Source of the DNA: DATJSN01 sp035504095
GTDB lineage: Bacteria; Planctomycetota; Phycisphaerae; WQYP01
Direction of reading: 5' to 3'
Assembly: GCA_035504095.1 (NCBI GenBank)
Contig: DATJSN010000102.1
Coordinates: 1-8,735 of the forward strand
Length of the DNA stretch: 8,735 nucleotides
The stretch's first letter is position 1, and every line of letters begins with the position of its first letter. The notes beneath the pieces were generated by a model. That model worked only from the letters and a program-made list of their open reading frames with translations, was not told the origin of the DNA and made no database searches. A program made the position numbers and the translations under genes. Positions 1 through 5,948 of the stretch are shown in pieces.

Positions 1-432
1 ACAGGTCAGGTATTCGCCGGCATGCTGGCGAATGGCCGCCTTGATGCGCCGGGCGATAGCGACGGCGATCTCCGGCGGGCGTTCGTTGGCTAAAAGACGG
101 CAGGACATTTCATCAATGGAAACGATCTGATCGACGTGAAGACAGGATTCCACGGCTTCAACAATGCGCTGATGCGTCTGAATGTAAAGTTTGGGGCTTG
201 CTTCGACAATTTGAATATCGGGGCAGAGGCGGCGGGCGTCCCGAATAGATGTGCCGGTTTTAACTCCAAAGCGTTTGGCCTGGTAGCTGGCGGCGATGCA
301 GCAAGATGTGTCGGTGACGACGGGGGCCACGGCGATGGGTTTACCGCGAAGTTCGGGACGATACTGTTGTTCGACAGAGGCAAAAAAGGCGTTCATATCA
401 ACGAAAAGTACGGATAAATGCAGAGGTTCCAT
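1..432 (-). CDS. Y-family DNA polymerase (DinB/ImpB-like), N-terminal part, cut by the window edge
   Basis: Reading the minus strand from the ATG at 432 gives 144 open codons that run off the left edge. The visible part is the N-terminal half of the palm and fingers of an error-prone translesion polymerase, which copies damaged DNA in the cytoplasm. Motif VDMNAFFASVEQQ (residues 11-23) supplies metal ligand D12. Motif SIDEM (105-109) supplies D107 and E108, so all three carboxylates of the family are present. CCIAASYQAKRFGVKTG (44-60) is the nucleotide-binding finger segment. The usual second Asp of VDMDAFF is Asn14 here, and SIDEM-C-RLL replaces SIDEAYLD. I associate both traits with the ImpB/MucB/SamB-like subgroup rather than classical Pol IV; that is from memory. 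The start is supported by GGAG at 442-445, nine bases upstream. Other long open frames over this stretch are antisense or out of frame. The polymerase assignment is sure; the subgroup is moderate. Confidence 0.93.
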   Translation of the reverse strand, partial: MEPLHLSVLFVDMNAFFASVEQQYRPELRGKPIAVAPVVTDTSCCIAASYQAKRFGVKTGTSIRDARRLCPDIQIVEASPKLYIQTHQRIVEAVESCLHVDQIVSIDEMSCRLLANERPPEIAVAIARRIKAAIRQHAGEYLTC

Positions 433-462
433 CTATTTGAACTCCAAGAACTTGCAGACACT

Positions 463-487
463 TGTTAGGTATATGTTAGGTATCATA
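463..487 (-). promoter_or_regulatory. Putative promoter -10 with a 10-bp direct repeat (possible operator) of the Y-polymerase gene
   Basis: On the minus strand TATGAT (482-487) resembles a sigma-70 -10 box. Directly downstream the decamer ATACCTAACA occurs twice in tandem (483-474 and 472-463) with one base between, an 11-bp period close to one helical turn. The pair would cover the transcription start, where a repressor would act. Y-polymerases are commonly under damage control, so an SOS-type operator is plausible. The sequence is not the CTGT-N8-ACAG LexA box nor the GAAC-N4-GTTC box, so the regulator is unknown. No good -35 is visible at 17 bp. Confidence 0.4.
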
Positions 488-618
488 AGCGAAGTAAAAA
501 GTCAAAGGAAAAAGAGGATAGCTCCGCAGTAGTTTTCAGTTTTCTGCGTTTGTAGCCAGGAAGTAGACAAAAAAATAAAAAAAATTAACAATGCATCATG
601 CGAATGAAGTGATAATTA

Positions 619-650
619 AAAAAGCCCCGGTTTTTATTGCCGGGGCTTTT
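619..650 (-). terminator. Rho-independent terminator of the BI-1 gene
   Basis: There is a perfect 11-bp stem, AAAAGCCCCGG (620-630) with CCGGGGCTTTT (640-650), and a 9-nt loop. On the minus strand the hairpin lies 26 bp past the BI-1 stop and ends in a run of six T followed by AATTA. That is the normal layout for an intrinsic terminator. The symmetric A/T flanks could also stop transcription in the plus direction, but no plus-strand gene needs it here. The rest of 433-676 holds only the Y-polymerase promoter region and an A/T-rich stretch. Confidence 0.9.
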
Positions 651-676
651 CGTAAGTTTCATGATTTTCGTGGTTC

Positions 677-1411
677 TTATCGCCTTTGCTGGCCGAACAA
701 CCGCAGTAAGAACAGGAAGAGGTTGATAAAGTCCAGATAAAGCTGCAAAGCGCCCATGATGGCCGCTTTTTGATTGGCTTCAGAACCGTCGGCGCCAACC
801 AGGTACATGTATTTGATTCTTTGGTTGTCATAGGCAGTCAGCCCAACAAAAACCAACACACCAATCAGTGAAATGGCATAATAAAGTCCGGGGCTGTGCA
901 AGAATACATTTACAATCATGGCAATCAGTACCCCGATCAGGCCCATAAACAGGATGTTTCCGATAGAGCTTAAATCTCTCTTGGTGACATAGCCGTAAAA
1001 AGCCATAGCGCCGAAAGTACCGGCGGTAATAAAAAACGTTCCAGCTATTGACGCCGTGGTATAAGCCAGAAACACCAAGGCGATAGTAAAGCCAACAGAG
1101 GCGCTGTAAAGAAGAAATAGAAGTGTGGCAATTGAGGCGCTTATCTTTCGAATGGCAAAAGATAACAGAACCACCAACCCAAGTTGGACAAGAAAAATAA
1201 TCCAGATGGCCCCGCTCTGGGCAATATTAATCACCAATTGGGGCTGATATTGCAGAAGCAACCCCACAAAGCCTGTTATCGCCAGACCAATGGTCATCCA
1301 ACTGTATACTTTAGTGATAAATTTTTGCTGTTCCTGAACGTCTACCTGTATGCCGGACGCTGCAGGATCATACATACCCCTCGCCGGTCCCCAGGAACCG
1401 AATCTGCCCAT
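677..1411 (-). CDS. Bax inhibitor-1 (BI-1)/YccA family inner-membrane protein
   Basis: The product is a 244-residue polytopic membrane protein. After a short soluble N-terminus (1-35) it has about seven hydrophobic helices, roughly at 37-54, 68-86, 94-112, 114-137, 152-170, 178-194 and 222-239. This is the usual size and topology of the BI-1 (UPF0005) family. Family hallmarks are visible near the C-terminus: AYDNQRIK (193-200) and LYLDFINLFLFLLRLFG (224-240). They contain Asp195 and Asp227, which match the di-aspartate pH sensor described for B. subtilis YetJ, a pH-dependent calcium leak channel. In bacteria, relatives such as YccA interact with FtsH; which role applies here cannot be told. 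The start is supported by GGAG at 1420-1423, eight bases upstream. The gene stands alone, with its own promoter and terminator. Confidence 0.93.
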   Translation of the reverse strand: MGRFGSWGPARGMYDPAASGIQVDVQEQQKFITKVYSWMTIGLAITGFVGLLLQYQPQLVINIAQSGAIWIIFLVQLGLVVLLSFAIRKISASIATLLFLLYSASVGFTIALVFLAYTTASIAGTFFITAGTFGAMAFYGYVTKRDLSSIGNILFMGLIGVLIAMIVNVFLHSPGLYYAISLIGVLVFVGLTAYDNQRIKYMYLVGADGSEANQKAAIMGALQLYLDFINLFLFLLRLFGQQRR

Positions 1412-1483
1412 GGTTATGTCTCCGTATCAAATCCAGGAAAACGACCTGTGTATTTTAGCAGGTCCGGACATTCTCATCCATCC

Positions 1484-1489
1484 ATTATA
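1484..1489 (-). promoter_or_regulatory. -10 box of the BI-1 gene
   Basis: A perfect TATAAT lies on the minus strand 72 bp upstream of the BI-1 start codon, predicting a 5' leader of about 65 nt. No TTGACA-like -35 is visible at 16-18 bp, so the promoter is either weak or activator-dependent. Confidence 0.5.
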
Positions 1490-1581
1490 GGCGAAGACAG
1501 AGGATAGGGCATAGCTAACAATTTATAGGGGATAGACAACAGAAACGAATGTTTATCCGATATCGATAATCCGAAATAACT

Positions 1582-1610
1582 TTGACTCTTGGCGAATCTT
1601 GGAGTAAATA
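1582..1610 (+). promoter_or_regulatory. Possible infC promoter
   Basis: TTGACT (1582-1587) is followed after 17 bp by TAAATA (1605-1610), which would start transcription about 55-60 bp before the AUU start of infC. The -10 matches the consensus poorly. A second TTGACTCGTGG at 1627-1637 nearly repeats TTGACTCTTGG at 1582-1592 (10 of 11 bases) but has no -10 at the right distance. Apart from this and the BI-1 promoter I see nothing clear in 1412-1673. Confidence 0.3.
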
Positions 1611-1660
1611 AGTAGCATAAAGTCCGTTGACTCGTGGAACGTCGATGGCGAGAGTTTTTC

Positions 1661-1676
1661 AGGAGCACAGGTCATT
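1661..1676 (+). promoter_or_regulatory. Ribosome binding site and AUU start codon of infC
   Basis: AGGAG (1661-1665) lies 8 nt before ATT (1674-1676). The next in-frame candidate, TTG at 1689, has no Shine-Dalgarno at a proper distance. The nearby ATG at 1684 is in another frame. An AUU start is the classic feature of infC in many bacteria, where IF-3 rejects non-standard start codons and so limits its own synthesis. This site therefore decides the start and implies autoregulation. Confidence 0.82.
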
Positions 1677-2192
1677 AGCCAGCATGGGTTGCGTTGCAAC
1701 GAGCAAATTCGAATTTCTCAAGTACGTCTGATTAACGAAAACAACGAGCAGGTGGGGGTAATTCCAACCATTGAAGCTTTGCGCATCGCGCGGGAAGTGG
1801 GTTTGGATCTGGTGGAAGTTTCGCCAATGGAACGCCCGCCGGTGTGCCGCATCATGGATTATGGAAAGTGGAAGTACAAACAGAAAAAGAAAGAACAGAA
1901 GTCGCATGCCGGGGCCCACGCGCAACAGCTTAAAGAGCTGCGCATCCGCAGCGTCAAGATTGACGTGCACGACCAGAACACCTTTCTGAATAAGGCCCGC
2001 AAACTTCTCGCTGACGGGCATAAGGTGCAATTCAATCTCATGTTTCGCGGGCGCGAGCTTGCCCATATCGACCTGGGCCGCGGCATACTGGAAAAATTTC
2101 GCACGGAACTGGAAGGCTCCGCCAAAATTGAACGCGATCCCAAGCTCGAAGGCAAACGCATGATCATGATTCTGGCCCCCAAAGGTCATTGA
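1674..2192 (+). CDS. infC: Translation initiation factor IF-3, AUU start
   Basis: With the AUU start the product has 172 residues, normal for IF-3. It binds the 30S subunit, keeps it apart from 50S and proofreads start-codon/fMet-tRNA pairing. The N-terminal domain shows the family pattern NEQIR..QVRLINENNEQVGVIPT near residues 9-32, then EALRIAREVGLDLVEVSP. A lysine-rich linker (MDYGKWKYKQKKKEQK) joins it to the C-terminal domain, with KELRIRSVKIDVHDQ and the LMFRGRELAHIDLG signature followed by KRMIMILAPK. The protein appears complete. Its neighbours are unusual: in most bacteria rpmI and rplT follow, often with thrS in front, but here an OB-HD exoribonuclease-like gene follows after 42 bp, probably co-transcribed. 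Translation should be self-limited through the AUU start. Confidence 0.96.
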   Translation: MSQHGLRCNEQIRISQVRLINENNEQVGVIPTIEALRIAREVGLDLVEVSPMERPPVCRIMDYGKWKYKQKKKEQKSHAGAHAQQLKELRIRSVKIDVHDQNTFLNKARKLLADGHKVQFNLMFRGRELAHIDLGRGILEKFRTELEGSAKIERDPKLEGKRMIMILAPKGH

Positions 2193-2234
2193 TTCGTTTA
2201 GCAAAATTTCAGGAATGCTTGGAGGCTTTTAGTT

Positions 2235-3215
2235 ATGGCCAGAATTCCAGTCAACCAGATGCGCGAAGGCGACGTCATCGATCAGGTCTTTATTTTGTCC
2301 GGCAAACAGCTTGGCACGACCTCCTCAAATAAACTTTATCTGAAAGCGGATTGCTCCGACGCCACCGGCCAGATTCATTGCCGCATGTGGAATGTATCGC
2401 GCGAAATGTATGAAAAATTGCCCTCCTCCGGATATGTGCAGATCCGCGGGAGAGTCGAGACTTATCAAGGACATCAGCAGCTTGTTGCTGAAAATCTCGT
2501 CGAAATTTCGGATCGGTCCAAACTCGATCTTACTGAACTATTAAGAAAAACCACCAAAAACGTCACCGTCATGCAGGCACGTTTGAAGGAAATACTCCAG
2601 AGCATCCGCGATCCGGATCTCTCGCGTATGGTTGGTTCATTCCTCAATGACGCGGATTTTATGAACCGCTTCAGCGTCTCGCCGGCGGCTCAGGGAATGC
2701 ACCACGCCTGGCTTGGCGGTTTATTGGAACATACACTGAGCCTGCTGGAACTTGCCCAACTTATATGCCCGCATTATCCGGACATTGATCGCGATCTGGT
2801 TCTGGCCGCATTGTTTTTCCATGACATCGGCAAAACCGCCGAACTTTCGTACCAGTTCGGTTTCGATTACACCGACTTCGGCAAACTGGTGGGGCATGTA
2901 ACCATCGGCGTGCTTTGGATTCACCAGCGAGCGCAGGAGTTGGCGGCTAAGGATGGCAAGCCCATCCGGGCCGATCTATTGATGGTTCTTGAACATATCA
3001 TTCTTTCCCATCACGGTCAGCCGGAATTTGGCGCTGCGGTTGTGCCCAAAACGCCGGAGGCCATTTTGGTGAACATGATCGATAATCTGGACGCCAAAAC
3101 GCAAATGGCGCTCGATGCCGTCGCCGCGCCGACCGAAGACTCGAATTGGACGGATTTCAAAAAAGCTTTCAATACGTCGCTGTACCGGCCCTCGGTGAGC
3201 GTGAAGCCGGGTTAA
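2235..3215 (+). CDS. OB-fold plus HD-domain protein, YhaM-like 3'-5' exoribonuclease
   Basis: The 326-residue protein has the YhaM/CBF1 architecture: an N-terminal OB-fold nucleic-acid-binding domain (about 12-92, with TGQIHCRMWN and VQIRGRVETYQGHQQL) and an HD metal-phosphohydrolase domain (about 150-290). HD-domain residues seen are MHHAWLGGLLEH (155-166), FFHDIGK (194-200, H196/D197), GHVTIG (220-225), HIILSHHG (254-261) and VNMIDNLDAK (279-288, D283). Family members trim RNA 3' ends with Mn2+. The start at 2235 is preceded by GGAGG (2221-2225), nine bases upstream. It lies 42 bp after infC in the same direction, so the pair probably forms a small translation/RNA-turnover operon. The family assignment is strong. 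RNA as substrate is inferred from characterised Firmicute homologues. Confidence 0.9.
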   Translation: MARIPVNQMREGDVIDQVFILSGKQLGTTSSNKLYLKADCSDATGQIHCRMWNVSREMYEKLPSSGYVQIRGRVETYQGHQQLVAENLVEISDRSKLDLTELLRKTTKNVTVMQARLKEILQSIRDPDLSRMVGSFLNDADFMNRFSVSPAAQGMHHAWLGGLLEHTLSLLELAQLICPHYPDIDRDLVLAALFFHDIGKTAELSYQFGFDYTDFGKLVGHVTIGVLWIHQRAQELAAKDGKPIRADLLMVLEHIILSHHGQPEFGAAVVPKTPEAILVNMIDNLDAKTQMALDAVAAPTEDSNWTDFKKAFNTSLYRPSVSVKPG

Positions 3216-3233
3216 TTTGCTGCTTCGCAAATT
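3214..3233 (+). terminator. Weak hairpin at the end of the OB-HD gene
   Basis: AATTTGC (3214-3220) pairs with GCAAATT (3227-3233) around a 6-nt loop, starting within the stop codon. There is no real U-tract after it (TTTAACTATCC). It may be a weak terminator or an mRNA 3'-end stabiliser. The rest of 3234-3415 shows no gene, only a small GCGGG/CCCGC hairpin (3365-3369 with 3377-3381) in the leader of the next gene. Confidence 0.3.
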
Positions 3234-3415
3234 TAACTATCCGTGAACCGGGGGCAGTGTCTGGATATAAGCCGCCATACACTCATTTCTTTCGGTTCTA
3301 TGAATTTTATGGAAAATATTTAGGACCGACGGGAATTGCAGGCGTATTATTAGAATGAATTGTGGCGGGAGAGTTGCCCGCGTGAATCGTTGATGTTTGT
3401 ATAAGGAGAACTATC

Positions 3416-3724
3416 ATGCAAACCGCTAAACACCTTACCTCGGACGGACATGCCGCCGATCTTCGCGGCAAATACTCCGCAGCCAAAGAGGCCGTAGTCG
3501 ATCTGGCATCGGAAGCCAGAAAAAGCGCCCTGAGCGTGGCAACTGACCTGAAGAAAACCGGCGCCAAGTGGGTGCAGGAAAAAGGTCAGACAATCAAAAC
3601 CAAGGCAGAGACGGCTAATGTGACCCTCATCAGCTATGTGCGGAAAAATCCGTACAAGTCGCTCGCCATAGCCGCCGCCGCTGGGCTGGTCCTTGGCTTC
3701 ATGGTTCGCAGCAGCCGTCGCTGA
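3416..3724 (+). CDS. DUF883 (ElaB/YqjD/YgaM-type) membrane-anchored protein
   Basis: The 102-residue protein has a charged helical body (about 12-72, rich in Ala, Lys and Glu) and one C-terminal transmembrane helix (about 80-97), preceded by VRKNPYKSLAIAAAAG and ending in basic FMVRSSRR. This layout, including the NPYKSLAIAA.AG glycine-zipper helix and Arg-rich tail, is the hallmark of the DUF883 family. E. coli YqjD and ElaB of this family tether ribosomes to the inner membrane in stationary phase and are RpoS-induced; transfer of that role here is inference. AAGGAG (3403-3408), seven bases before the ATG, is a strong ribosome binding site and predicts high expression. It is first in a three-gene membrane module. 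Confidence 0.9.
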   Translation: MQTAKHLTSDGHAADLRGKYSAAKEAVVDLASEARKSALSVATDLKKTGAKWVQEKGQTIKTKAETANVTLISYVRKNPYKSLAIAAAAGLVLGFMVRSSRR

Positions 3725-3859
3725 TTTGGCCGGCCAGATATGGCCAGTGACCGCTCCGCTTTGTTAAACTAGTCAGGGCGCTCGTGCACCCGGATGTGTG
3801 CTGGCCGCCGAATAAATGTGGTCCGCGCAGAGCTGTCCTTTTTAACTGCGGAGACTTTG

Positions 3860-4267
3860 ATGGCCGAAGACTCTTCTTTTGATGATTCCGCCACGGAAAC
3901 AAACGGTTCCGCCGGCCCAACGCCGACGATGAAGTTTGGCCGGCGGATTTTCCAAACTTTTCTGGACCTTATGGATTTACAGGTTCAGATCATTGTGCTG
4001 CGTCTACTGGCTCGGGTACGCAATATCTTATTGATTTTGTTTCTGGCGGGATTAGCCGCTATAGCCTTTCTGGTAGGGGTGATCTTCGCTTATATCGCGG
4101 TTTACCGTGCTCTATTAAAGCTGCTTCCTGGCGTCTGGGTGGATGTGGTTTTCGCCGGCTTCCATTTCCTGCTGGCTTTGATTCTGATCCGAGCGCTGCT
4201 CAATAATCGCCAAAATGCGCTTCGGGAATCCCACGCTTCGGATGATCAAACGGGGGAAAATTTGTGA
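3860..4267 (+). CDS. Phage holin-like (YqjE/DUF1469-type) two-helix membrane protein
   Basis: The 135-residue protein has a polar N-terminus (1-25), an amphipathic stretch (26-52), then two hydrophobic hairpin helices at about 55-84 and 92-113, and a polar tail. Size, two-helix core and position after a DUF883 gene match the YqjE/putative holin superfamily III group. Its actual function is unknown, and holin is only a family name. I place the start at the ATG at 3860, because GGAG (3850-3853) lies six bases before it and family proteins begin with a short acidic tail. An in-frame ATG at 3794 would add 22 residues but has no ribosome binding site. The stop overlaps the next start by 4 bp (GTGA), so translation is probably coupled. 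The 135-bp gap before it holds only a short GGCCA/TGGCC hairpin near 3730-3745. Confidence 0.75.
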   Translation: MAEDSSFDDSATETNGSAGPTPTMKFGRRIFQTFLDLMDLQVQIIVLRLLARVRNILLILFLAGLAAIAFLVGVIFAYIAVYRALLKLLPGVWVDVVFAGFHFLLALILIRALLNNRQNALRESHASDDQTGENL

Positions 4268-4800
4268 GCCTTGAAGAAGAAATTGCCCAACTGGAACACC
4301 GCCGGAAAGTCTGTCTGGATCGTCTTGAAGAACAGACTTCAGAGTTTTCCGCGCACGTTCGCAAGGAATTTTCCTTGGCCAGGCTGGTCACTCAATATAT
4401 TGGTTTGCCGCTTTTGATCGGCACTGGTCTTGGCGCATTTTTCGGACGGCTAAAAAGCGAGCCGAGTTCACCCGGCGGAGAGTCTCCTCGTTCGTCGATT
4501 ATCTCGATCATTATTCAGAAAGTGATGCAAATGATTGGGACGATCTTAAATGCTCGCCACACCCGGGAAAGCGAGCCGGCGGCGCCCGAGGTAAGCGACG
4601 AGGTGGTACACGAGCCGGCAGCCGCCAATTCAGAGCCGGAAAAAGACGGTTCTATCCTGCCGGCGGTATTGGGACTGATTGTTGAAGCGGTGCCATGGTC
4701 ACAGGTTTTTTCCGCACTTTCCGCCCGCTTTGGGTCCAAAGAGCATTCAGAGGAAGACGCCGCACCAGTCGATTCCAGCGGCGCCAGCAACGAAGAATAA
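4264..4800 (+). CDS. Hypothetical membrane protein with N-terminal coiled coil, third gene of a yqjD-yqjE-like module
   Basis: I do not recognise a named family in this 178-residue product. Residues 2-38 are charged and heptad-like (SLEEEIAQLEHRRKVCLDRLEEQ), suiting a short coiled coil. One transmembrane helix follows (about 42-61, with GLPLLIGTGLGAFFG). The rest is low-complexity, rich in Glu, Pro, Ala and Ser, with a weakly hydrophobic helix at 77-95 and another at 131-152. It starts with GTG at 4264, overlapping the previous stop by 4 bp, with only a G/A-rich run (GGGGGAAAA) upstream, so coupled translation is likely. Its place equals that of yqjK in E. coli, though I see no clear sequence likeness. 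It may be a cytoplasmic clamp or scaffold for the two upstream proteins; that is a guess from layout. Confidence 0.72.
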   Translation: MSLEEEIAQLEHRRKVCLDRLEEQTSEFSAHVRKEFSLARLVTQYIGLPLLIGTGLGAFFGRLKSEPSSPGGESPRSSIISIIIQKVMQMIGTILNARHTRESEPAAPEVSDEVVHEPAAANSEPEKDGSILPAVLGLIVEAVPWSQVFSALSARFGSKEHSEEDAAPVDSSGASNEE

Positions 4801-4855
4801 TTCTAAAAGTGCTCCCACATTGTCTGGTTCAAACTTTTCCGGCATACTTTCGTCA

Positions 4856-5557
4856 ATGGTTCAAAATGAATTTACTGTCATTCTTCCGGCGGCCGGCACA
4901 AGCAGTCGGTTTGGCGGCACAGACAAGCTGCTGAGCGAGATTAACGGGCTTACTGTTTTGCAAAGGGCGGTAAAACTTTTTTCGCAACGGGCCGATGTTC
5001 TCCGAATCGTTATCGCTACGCCAACGGATCGCCATGATTCTTATCGTCGCCATCTGGATCCGGTTTTGAACCGAAAGGAATTGAATTTTGTTCAAGGCGG
5101 CAGCGAACGCTGGGAAAGCGTATACAACGCTCTGATTTCACCCTACGTTCAGGGCGATTATGTGGCTATTCATGATGCCGCCCGGCCATTAACGCCCGAG
5201 TCGCTTATTGACGCTGCCTTTACCGCCGCCGTTGAGCATGGTGCGTCTTTGCCGTTGGTACCAGAGCCGGCGACGTTAAAAAAACTTTCTTCCGACCGCG
5301 TCGTAGCACAAACCGTTGATCGAGCAGGGTTGTTTCAGGCTCAGACACCACAATGCTTTCGTACGCAACTTCTGCGCGATGCCTTTGAACAATTGATCCG
5401 GGATAAACGCATTGCCGGCGTTACCGACGATGCACAGGTTATCGAATGGACCGGCGGGCGGGTTGTCGGTACAACGGGTTCATCGGTCAATATTAAAATT
5501 ACTACGCAGGATGATCTGACTTTGGCTCGAGCGCTGGCTGAATCAAGTTCGATTTAA
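4856..5557 (+). CDS. ispD: 2-C-methyl-D-erythritol 4-phosphate cytidylyltransferase
   Basis: The enzyme joins CTP and methylerythritol 4-phosphate to give CDP-methylerythritol, the third step of the MEP isoprenoid pathway, in the cytosol. The 233-residue product has the family's usual length. Residues matching E. coli catalytic or binding positions are all visible: LPAAGTSSRFGG with Arg18, Lys24 (in TDKLL, where many IspDs have PKQ), GGSERWESV (81-89), IHDAARP (105-111, Asp107), Thr140, TVDRAGLFQAQTPQCFR (153-169, Arg156) and TDDA plus VNIKIT (Lys214). The open frame reaches back to 4679, but the Rossmann core should begin a few residues after the start, so I chose the ATG at 4856. No clear Shine-Dalgarno precedes it. 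It lies 55 bp after the membrane module and may be co-transcribed. No ispF is fused or adjacent. Confidence 0.94.
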   Translation: MVQNEFTVILPAAGTSSRFGGTDKLLSEINGLTVLQRAVKLFSQRADVLRIVIATPTDRHDSYRRHLDPVLNRKELNFVQGGSERWESVYNALISPYVQGDYVAIHDAARPLTPESLIDAAFTAAVEHGASLPLVPEPATLKKLSSDRVVAQTVDRAGLFQAQTPQCFRTQLLRDAFEQLIRDKRIAGVTDDAQVIEWTGGRVVGTTGSSVNIKITTQDDLTLARALAESSSI

Positions 5558-5601
5558 CCCGAGGTTATGATGATGCGAATCTATACAGCGCGGCGTACGG
5601 A

Positions 5602-5837
5602 CTGCCCTGAAAGGGCAGCATCTTTCAGCCCGGCGTTGTCCCGATTGATCGGGACTACGCCGGGATAAGGATTCGTAAGTGATCAACCCTGTAGGGGTTG
5701 CGGCAGGAAGCGAGCATCCCTGATAATTCGATTTGATGCAACCCATTCAGGGTTGCTTAGCATGCTTGGTCATGTTCCCGGCGTAGTCCCGCGCGGCGGG
5801 ACAACGCCGGGCTAAATGATTATGCCCCGTTGGGGCA
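5602..5837. repeat. BIME-like pair of inverted three-hairpin REP units
   Basis: Six hairpins stand in a row. H1 is CTGCCC/GGGCAG (5602-5618). Core A is CCCGGCGTTGTCCCGA with its partner (5629-5664, 16-bp stem, one mismatch). H2 is CAACCC/GGGTTG (5684-5700). H3 is GCAACCC/GGGTTGC (5738-5756). Core B is CCCGGCGTAGTCCCGC with its partner (5777-5811). H4 is TGCCCC/GGGGCA (5823-5837). Core B reads as the reverse complement of core A, and the order H1-A-H2 is mirrored as H3-B-H4, with spacers of 10/11 and 19/20 bp. This is two head-to-head copies of a unit of about 100 bp. The layout is that of repetitive extragenic palindromes, usually mobilised in trans by a RAYT (IS200-like Y1 transposase); none is in the window. 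Within 5558-5948 I see no gene. Confidence 0.85.
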
Positions 5838-5856
5838 AAACAAGATGCCTGAAGCA

Positions 5857-5873
5857 GGTTATGTAACATAACC
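5857..5873. promoter_or_regulatory. 17-bp palindrome upstream of polX, possible operator
   Basis: GGTTATGTAACATAACC is a perfect 7-bp inverted repeat around TAA, 75 bp before the polX start. It differs from the GC-rich REP hairpins next to it. It could be a dimeric-regulator site for polX or simply the right border of the repeat cluster. A weak TAGAAT (5928-5933) closer to the gene could serve as -10. Confidence 0.35.
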
Positions 5874-5948
5874 GCACATAGAGAACGTCTAAAATCGGCA
5901 AAAATCAAGCTCAATAAACATTAGCGCTAGAATGTTTTAGAGACCCTT

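Noticed and set aside
90..417. Open frames on both strands inside the Y-polymerase gene.
   Set aside because: They are out of frame with, or antisense to, the clear polymerase motifs VDM, SIDEM and FGVKTG read from the ATG at 432.
1412..1673. Riboswitch or structured leader before infC; a minus-strand ORF in the same gap.
   Set aside because: Only a short imperfect dyad around TATCGATA (1561-1568) is visible, with no known riboswitch core. The ORF has no ribosome binding site or recognisable composition.
3794..3859. Upstream in-frame ATG for the holin-like gene.
   Set aside because: There is no ribosome binding site at 3794, and the extra residues resemble no family N-terminus. The ATG at 3860 has GGAG six bases before it.
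4679..4855. Longer N-terminus for ispD, overlapping the previous gene.
   Set aside because: It would add 59 residues before the Rossmann core, overlap the upstream gene by 122 bp and exceed the family length.
5602..5837. CRISPR array or tandem tRNA-like structures in the hairpin cluster.
   Set aside because: Repeats are inverted rather than direct, spacers are too short and irregular, and no cas genes or tRNA arms are present.
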